A stretch of DNA of 64,000 bases from Henckelia pumila. Lineage: Eukaryota > Streptophyta > Magnoliopsida > Lamiales > Gesneriaceae. The notes beneath the pieces were generated by a model. That model had not been told where the DNA came from, ran no database searches, and saw only the letters and a program-made list of their open reading frames with translations. How positions within the stretch are numbered: the first letter of the stretch is position 1; the number at the start of each line of letters is the position of its first letter. Both the position numbers and the translations under genes were made by a program. Positions 57,409 through 64,000 of the stretch are shown in pieces. The DNA is taken from NCBI RefSeq assembly GCF_033568475.1, contig NC_133122.1, positions 180,253,449-180,317,448 of the forward strand, in the 5' to 3' direction.

Positions 57409-60400
57409 TGTAGTACATAAAATACAATCTACTAAATCGTATGCATTAAATTTAATAAATATTAGGATTATTATTTTTAAGTTTATTTGATTTAAATTCT
57501 TTATTTTGAATTATATGTTAATAAAATATTTTATTATGTATTCAAAATAATTTTTATTATGCAACTTCATTGTGTTAATATTTTAAAGGTTTAAGCTTGC
57601 TTATTTAAATGATTTTAATTGTTTAGTTTATTCTTTTAAATGGTTCTAATTGTTTAGCTTATTTGTTTAAATATTTTCGAGTGTCCAACTTATTTATTTT
57701 AAATAGCCTAAGTTTAGTGATTAGTTATTTTAAATTATTTTAAATGCCTAGATTATTTATTTAAATATTTTTTTAATTTTCCAAATCATTTTAAAGGTTT
57801 TATTTCCGTTTGCGTATTTATTTAAATTGTTTTTAAACGTTAGCCTAGTTTGTTTAAAATTATTTTAATCGTTCTGTTTATTGTTTAAATATTTTATTTA
57901 TTGTTGTGACATCAAAATATTTAAGTATTAATTTTTAATTCTAAGTTAGTGTTTAAATTCCTTTAAAATATAAGTTGCTCGAATATTTAAGTTAATCATT
58001 CTTGAAATTCTTAAGTTCAGTGACTTTCGGTTCCGGCTTACGGCGATAGTGGATTTCGGTGAAAAATTCCTAAGTTTTATTATGAGATTTAACATTTATG
58101 ATAATTGAGGAAAATAATTCAAGTATTTACTTTTAAGATTTTTTCGGGTGACCAAAATCGCCTTTGCGGCAATTTTTAAGCTTACTTTAGAATTTTCCAA
58201 AAATTAGCAATATCAAACCCGGACTAGCAAAATCTAAATTATTTATTTCAATACTTGAATTTTTAAACATCAAGAATTTGAAAGAAATGGTGTGTGTAGT
58301 GCAAAAATTTTTATAAGAGAATAGCATTTTTTTAAAGTAAGTAGCATCTTTTTTAAAAAAAAAATCACACACACCCACCTATACTTACATACACCTATAC
58401 ATACACATATATACACTAAAAACATATTATACAACTCAAATAAACCCCAAATCCCCAACCCTAGCCCCAAAAACGTACGCCTCTCTTCCCTTTCTTCAAG
58501 AATCGATTGGCTCTTCAACTCCAGCCCTTTCCCGTCGCCGCCGCCGCCGTTCGCCCACCACCATCGCCGGAGTCGCACCTTGGAGGTCCATCTAGCTGCT
58601 GGTTTGAGTTCAGCCGTGTTCCTTGACTATTTCCAGCTTGTTTCCACCTTCATTTCTTTGGGTTTTTGGAGCATTTCGAAAATATATAAGCAAGATTATG
58701 GGCATCCTTGGCCACCAAGTAGATTAATATGTCTTATGTTGTATTGTGTGTATGCATTTTGATTTTCGAAAAACTTCAATGCCCTGTTTTGAAATTTCAG
58801 CTTGCCGTGTTCATGCTTAAGATTTATCCTATTATGATTTCATGTATTGAGTTGAGTAAAATCTTGATTGAAGTCTTCAGCACTTGCTTGAGTTCAAAAA
58901 TTTCAGAAAAATGGGAGTATGTGCATTTCGATTTTTGTCATGTTTTGTGATGCTTGGATGGTGGGTTAGGAGCTATCATGGGTGAGAATGTAGCTCATAT
59001 GGTAGTGTCTAAGGGTGAGTCGAATATAGCTAGCAAATTAGAGACGAAGGGTCGTCGAAATTGGGTATGTTGGCTTCGGTTTTGGGCAGGGCAGGGGATT
59101 TGAAGTATGCTGCTGTAAACTTAAGAAAGGGGGGCTGGTTTTAGTGGTTTGAAGGAGTCTAAGGAGTGGTCATGGTCATGGTTTGTAGGATGGTTAATGG
59201 GAGTCCATTGGTCATTGGAAGGGGAATGGACTAAGAGGTATGAGCAGAATTTTTGTAACGGGTGGGGCTGTCCGGAAATAAATTTTTAAAACAGGGTTAG
59301 ACTCATGATTTGGTGAAGGGCTTGGGTCTGGAATTAGCCTAGGATCTTAGGAATATATCGGTTCAAGCGGAAACGAATTCGGTTAAGTTTAGGTGGAGTT
59401 TTAGGCTATTTATTTGGATAGGTGCAGAATTTTGGAGTTTAATGAAGTTTCTGTCCGGAAATAAATTTTCATAAAATGATTGGTTAGGAATAATACCCAG
59501 AGGATGACTTCTTTATTTAGTTTTAAGTGTGTGGGAGTCGTGGTTTCAAGCGAAGCTCTTTTTAAATAATAAATGAGCGAGTTATAAGTTTTATGGCGAA
59601 CCGCTCAAAATGTCCTAAGCGCAAATTTATGGTTTAGTTTCCCAACCTTGGTGTGCTCCCTAAATCACCATCTCGGTCATCCATTTTTGAGTCTCTTGCA
59701 TGATTATCCAGTAAATATTTACAAGTACATTACAACTACATATGCATGCTAAGTTTCTAAATCAAGGCAAGAAAGTATGAAAGAAAATATTTTACGAACG
59801 AAGCGAGATGATTGTGACTATATTTATTATGGGTTTGGACGAGTTGGAAGACGTTCTGACTTTCCTTACCAAATTTATGGGTTTGGACGAATTGGGAGAA
59901 ATCCTGATTTCCCTTACCAAGTATGGGTTTGGACGAGTTGGGAGAAATCTTGATTTTCCTTACCAAGTATGGGTTTGGACGAGTTGGGAAAAATCCTGCC
60001 TTCCCTTACCAAGTATGGGCAAGACGAGTTGGGGGTTATCCTGACTTCCTTGCGGCATAGTGCACTGCAGCCATGATCATGATCAAAAGTACAGAGTCAC
60101 AATTCAAGGATCTAAGTTCACAGTTACAGTTCAAGTATTTATGACTATGTTTCAGTACAATTTATGCAGATATATTGATTATGTTCGACTTAGCCATGCA
60201 TATGTTTCATTCATGTTCACTTCTTTTTTTTTAGAAATCTTTTGTTTAAGTTAAGGGCACAAATTATTTTTAGTACAATCTATTTTTAATCTGTGTGCGC
60301 ATGTATTTATGTAGTACTCGTTATTTCTCTCATATTCTTGCTGGGCCCCTAGGCTCACTACATCTACTTGGTGCAGGTTAAGGTTATCATTGAGATTGCG

Positions 60401-60782
60401 GGGCAGGACTATCAAGTGGACTGTGATGCGGGCACGGCACATCCCTCTGACCATGCCAGTCTTCCACAAAATTTTATTGTAATACTTTAAGGTCTTTTAT
60501 TTTGTTGATCGAATAAATGTAAAGTAATGACTTGAAGAATGAATTGCTTTCATGTAAACAGTAATTGTTGAATATTTTGGACGTTTGAAATGTCGAATCA
60601 TTTTCTTAGGTTCCCGTTCTTTTCTCTGTCTATCTTATTTATCGGAGTTGTTGGTTGTGTTTTTTTAATTTGCTGTATGAGACAGGCGGCTTTTAATAAA
60701 AACAGTTAGGTCATGCTGAAAATTTTTAAAAATTCGTATTTTATTTAATTATTAATTTAAAGTAGAGGTTAGGGTCGTTTCA
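57409..60782 (+). mobile_element. Solo LTR H (gypsy, same family as G, opposite strand)
   Basis: A single 3374-base LTR, TGTAGTACATAAAATAC...GGGTCGTTTCA, with perfect TSD TACAA (57404-57408 and 60783-60787). Its two ends match the reverse complement of G's LTRs (for example AATCTACTAAATC...GCATTAAATTT at the start and the tandem GGGTTTGGACGAGTTGGGA units at 59826-60053). H carries about 1.6 kb (58000-59640) that the G LTRs lack, including CCCCAACCCTAGCCCC and a GCCGCCGCCG run at about 58530. No primer site follows, so it is a solo LTR left by recombination. Confidence 0.85.
59826..60053 (+). repeat. Tandem repeat in LTR H (about 46-50 base unit, five copies)
   Basis: Units of the form GGGTTTGGACGAGTTGGGA + (A)AATC(C)TGA + TTTCCCTTACCAAGTAT, five in a row with minor changes. 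The same array has four units in the left LTR of G (51651-51836) and three in the right LTR (62223-62360), so it varies by unit gain and loss. Confidence 0.85.
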
Positions 60783-60787
60783 TACAA

Positions 60788-61507
60788 GCACCAATGAAAA
60801 TAATCAATAATGATCGGAATAATAGTTCACATAATTGAAAGGCTCATAGTGACCGACTCACTATTTCCCAAAATCATATTTGCCCAAATAACAAAAGAAA
60901 CTCAAACTATCCATAATAATATAAAACCAAGTTTGTATCTCAAGTCTTCACACGAGTTCGATTCATAAACTTAACTGACAAAACATACATCTACCAATTT
61001 TTAAGCAAATCATTCACTTAGTTGTATCCGATTAAAATCCATTCATAAGAGAATAGATTACAACAATGACCCAACAATTAACATCTCCTAATGCGCAAGT
61101 TTAATATTTTCCAACAAACTCCTACAATCTCATCAAAAATTGTTAACACTACCTAATAACTCAAACAACATCCACGTATTGTATAAAACTGGAAGGAATA
61201 TTAGTACACCAACTTCGTTTAACTTAAAACTGCATGCTATAAAAATAATTAGTCAAATAGTACACTTTAAACTAATAAAAGAAATTTTAAACAAAACAAA
61301 CACTGAACTACACATTTAAATAAATTAAACATCTAGTTTTGAAAATATTTTAAAAAGAAGATGACATCAAAACATTTAAAGTATCAATTCAAGTATGACT
61401 AACATATAAAATTCTTAAAAACTTACAGACTTTAAGGCGAGATTTTTCGAGTTTCTTGCAACCGGCAGTAGACACAACCCAAACCCGAACCATGCTTTGA
61501 TACCAAC
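60788..61507 (-). other. 5' interior of block G
   Basis: Between solo LTR H and the 5' LTR of G. The primer-binding site is at 61505-61491 (minus strand). No gag frame is legible; the sequence is AT-rich and presumably leader plus decayed gag. Confidence 0.45.
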
Positions 61508-63138
61508 TGAAACGACTCTAACTCAACTTTAAATAATAATTAAATAAAATTCGAATTTTAAGAAATTTTTTGGCATGACCTATCTATTTATATTCAAACC
61601 CGCCTGTCACAGACAACAACTAAAAATATGACCAACGATACTAAATAAACTAGACCGAAAAAGGAACGAGAACCAGAAAAAAAGATTCGACATTCGAACA
61701 TCAAAAGATTAAGCAATTACATATTTACATGCCCACAAATAATTCTATAAATCCTTACAATAACATTTATCCAAACAACAAAATGAAATACTTTAAACTT
61801 TTTAAAGTGAACTTTTGCGGAAGACTAGCATAGGTCGGAGGGATGTGTCGTGCCCGCATCGCAGTCCACTTGATAGTCTTGCCCTCGATCTCAAACATAA
61901 ATTATACATGCACCAAGTAGATGTAGTGAGCCTAGGGACCCAATAAGAATATGGAAGAAATAACTAGTAATATATACATACATGCACACGCAATTAAAAA
62001 TAATTTGTACTAAAAATACTTTTGTTTTGTGCCCTTACTTTAAACAAAATAGACTTCAAAACTGAGAGAACATGCATATAACATATGCATGGCTAAGTCT
62101 AACAGAATCACTGTATCTGCATAAACTATACTGAAACATAAACATATAAATTTTGAACTTAGATCCTTGAATTGTGACTCTGTACTTTCGATCATGATCA
62201 TGGCTGCAGTGTACTATGTCGCAAGGAAGTCAGGATATCTCCCAACCCGTCTTGCCCATACTTGGTAAGGGAAGCCAAGATTTATCTCAGCCCGTCCAAA
62301 CTCATAAATTTGGTAAGAAAAGCCAGAACGTCTTCCAACCCGTCCAAACCCATACTTTACTATAGTCACAACCATCTCACTTCGTTCATAAAAGTTTTTC
62401 TTTCATTCTTTCTTGCCTTGATATAAGAACTTAGCATGCATATGTAGATGTAAGGTACTTGTAAATATTTACTCGATAATCATGCAAAAGACTCAAATAT
62501 GAATGACCGGGATGGTGATGTAAGGAACATAATACATAAAAATATAACATGTAGTATTTATAAGTGTTAGGCCCAAATTCCGCAAATACTCAAATTTGAA
62601 AAAAAAAAAAAAAAAAGAATTAAACACTTTAAATACTCTGATGTCACGGCAACGAGTAAAATATTTAAATATCAAGCAGAGCAATTAAAATAATTTTAAA
62701 CAAACTAGACGAACGTTTAAAAGAAATTAAATAAATACACAAGCGAAAATAAAACCTTTAAAATGATTTGGACAATTAAAAAATATTTAAATAAATAATC
62801 TAGGCATTTAAAATAATTTAAAATATATATCCACTAAACTTAGGTTATTTAAAATAAATAAGTTGGACACTCAAAAATTTAAACAAATAATCTAAACAGT
62901 TAAAATCATTTGAACGAATAAACTAAACAATTAAAATCATTTAAATAAGCAACACCTTAAACCTTTAAAATTTAAAACAATTTAAATTGCACAATAAAAT
63001 CATTTGAGTAAATAATAAAATATTCTATTAGCACATAATTAAAATAAAGAATTAAATCAGATAAACTTAAAAATAATAATCCTAATATTTATTAAATTTA
63101 ATGCATGTGATTTAGTAGATTGGATTTTAGGCGCCACA
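61508..63138 (-). repeat. 5' LTR of block G
   Basis: A 1631-base LTR; on the minus strand it starts TGTGGCGCCTAAAATCC and ends AGAGTCGTTTCA, then the primer-binding site. Its start aligns with LTR H (57409 onward), while its middle lacks the 1.6 kb present in H. Confidence 0.75.
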
Positions 63139-63143
63139 GTGTA

Positions 63144-64000
63144 TACGTTAAGAACATTGAAAGTGGATATGTCATTCTATGTCTTTACGTAGATGACATG
63201 TTTATCATTGGAAACAATGAAAAGATGATTAAATCCACTAAGAAATTGTTGAACTCAAAATTTGGCATGAAATATTTAGGCTTAGTCGATGTCATCCTTG
63301 GAATTAAAATCCATAGAACATCAGAAGGGATGGTTCTAATTCAGTCACATTATGTGGAAAAAATACTTGAGAAATTCAATAAGGATGATTCTGCATTGGC
63401 TAAAATCCCAATAGATACAAGTCTACATTTATCGAATAATCGGGGTGAGAGTATCTCACAGTTTGAATACTCTAGAGTAATTGGAAGTCTGATGTACTTA
63501 ATGATTTGTACACGGCCAGACATAGCCTATGCAGTAAGCAAATTGAGCAGATTCACGAGTAATCCAGGAGCTAAACACTAAAAAGCAATTGTAAGATTGC
63601 TAAGGTATTTAAGATACACTCATGACCATGGGCTGCACTATACTAGATATCTTGCTGTTATTGAAGGATACAGTGATGCAAACTAGATATCTGATATGAA
63701 AGATTCAAAATCTACAAGTGGATTTGTATTCACTTTAGGAGGTGCAGCAATTACATGAAAATATTCTAAACAAACTGTAATTGCCAGATCCACAATGGAA
63801 TCTGAGTTTATACCACTTGATAAGTGTGCTGAAGAGGCTGAATGGTTGCGTCTGTTCTTAGAAGATGTTCCAGGATGGGTAAAACCTGTATCGGCTATTT
63901 GCATTCATTGTGATAGCCAATCTGCAATTGGAATGGCACAGAGAAATATGTATAATGGTAAGTCTAGACATATACGTCGTAGACACAATATCATTCGACA
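63144..64000 (+). pseudogene. Copia RT C-terminus and RNase H of element F (runs off edge)
   Basis: Resumes F pol in frame after block G: VKNIESGYVILCLYVDDMFIIG supplies the YVDD catalytic motif. KYLGLVDVILGIKI, EYSRVIGSLMYLM and CTRPDIAYAVSKLSRF follow, then RNase H with EGYSDAN, KSTSGFVFTLGGAA, ARSTMESEF, and HCDSQSAIG up to KSRHIRRRHNII at the window edge. Stops at 63579, 63684 and 63757 (two in place of Trp). The 3' end and 3' LTR must lie to the right. Confidence 0.88.

Larger units (their letters stand above)
50931..63138 (-). mobile_element. Block G: decayed gypsy element in the RT gene of F
   Basis: Left edge TGAAACGACCC (50931), right edge GCGCCACA (63138); flanks ATGTA (50926-50930) and GTGTA (63139-63143) form a TSD with one mismatch, and F's reading frame resumes across it. 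On the minus strand the right-hand LTR (63138-61508) is followed by a primer-binding site, TGGTATCAAAGCATG (61505-61491), making it the 5' LTR. The left copy (50931 to about 52396) is the 3' LTR but loses similarity near 52396. The interior carries solo LTR H, other LTR fragments and traces of gypsy integrase, all decayed. Confidence 0.7.
40037..64000 (+). mobile_element. Element F: copia retrotransposon, interrupted by E and G, runs off window
   Basis: Starts with an LTR-like TGTTGGAATAATTG at 40037. Gag begins at 40361, is split by element E, and resumes at 48052. Pol follows to 50930, is split inside reverse transcriptase by block G, and resumes at 63144 with YVDD and RNase H to the window edge. 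No clear primer-binding site lies before gag, so LTR and leader boundaries are unresolved. Order gag-PR-IN-RT-RH marks it as Ty1/copia. Several stops, frameshifts and a substituted protease residue make it inactive. Confidence 0.8.

Noticed and set aside
58270..58578. 102-residue minus-strand ORF
   Set aside because: Lies in LTR H over a GCC-rich stretch; the sequence is low-complexity and there is no independent support.
59826..60053. Regularly spaced repeats that could suggest a CRISPR array
   Set aside because: Units are contiguous tandem repeats without unique spacers, lie in an LTR, and the genome is a plant.

Overview
This is nuclear DNA of a seed plant, most likely a dicot (I would guess an asterid, but nothing here proves that). 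The evidence is a ten-exon plant auxin-carrier gene, AT-rich intergenic DNA, and many plant retroelements primed from initiator-methionine tRNA (TGGTATCAGAGC-type sites). No bacterial operons, CRISPR arrays or organelle genes are visible. Only two stretches look like ordinary host genes: a small two-exon gene on the minus strand (578-1109) and an intact PIN-LIKES (PILS) gene on the plus strand (14818-18013, 401 residues). Almost everything else is transposons, most of them decayed.

Left part (1-20800): the small gene; the end of a CACTA element abutting a Harbinger (ALP1-like) transposase that has one frameshift; a 5.1 kb minus-strand copia-type element (4736-9880) with 1.16 kb LTRs, only gag remnants and an antisense ORF; about 3 kb of AT-rich DNA with a SINE (12786-13003); the PILS gene, whose second intron carries a palindromic TRIM and whose seventh carries a foldback MITE; and a Cassandra solo LTR with a 5S rRNA-like promoter (19610-19966). 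Most of these were delimited by target-site duplications (TSDs).

Middle (20800-23530): two inverted-repeat structures. One has perfect 40-base arms around a GGTTCGG-rich palindrome. The other is a roughly 1.7 kb inverted duplication whose arms carry a gene-like exon, a candidate long-hairpin RNA locus.

Right part (23960-64000): a stack of nested LTR retrotransposons. A deleted, non-autonomous gypsy-like element D (from 23961) is interrupted by copia element B (24560-36592, TSD TACTG), itself interrupted by full-length gypsy element C (28802-36383, TSD ATAAC). D also carries solo LTR K (36738-38109, TSD ATATA). D's 3' LTR is broken at 39997 by a gypsy LTR fragment J, in which copia element F begins at 40037. 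F's gag is interrupted by gypsy element E (40408-48046, TSD CCTCC), and F's reverse transcriptase by gypsy block G (50931-63138, near-TSD atgta/gtgta), which holds inverted solo LTR H (57409-60782, TSD TACAA). F, J and D run off the right edge.

C and E are one family in opposite orientations. Every autonomous-type polyprotein here is broken by stops or frameshifts, so none should be active from this locus. The PILS gene is the only product whose role can be stated with confidence: an ER auxin carrier controlling intracellular auxin availability.
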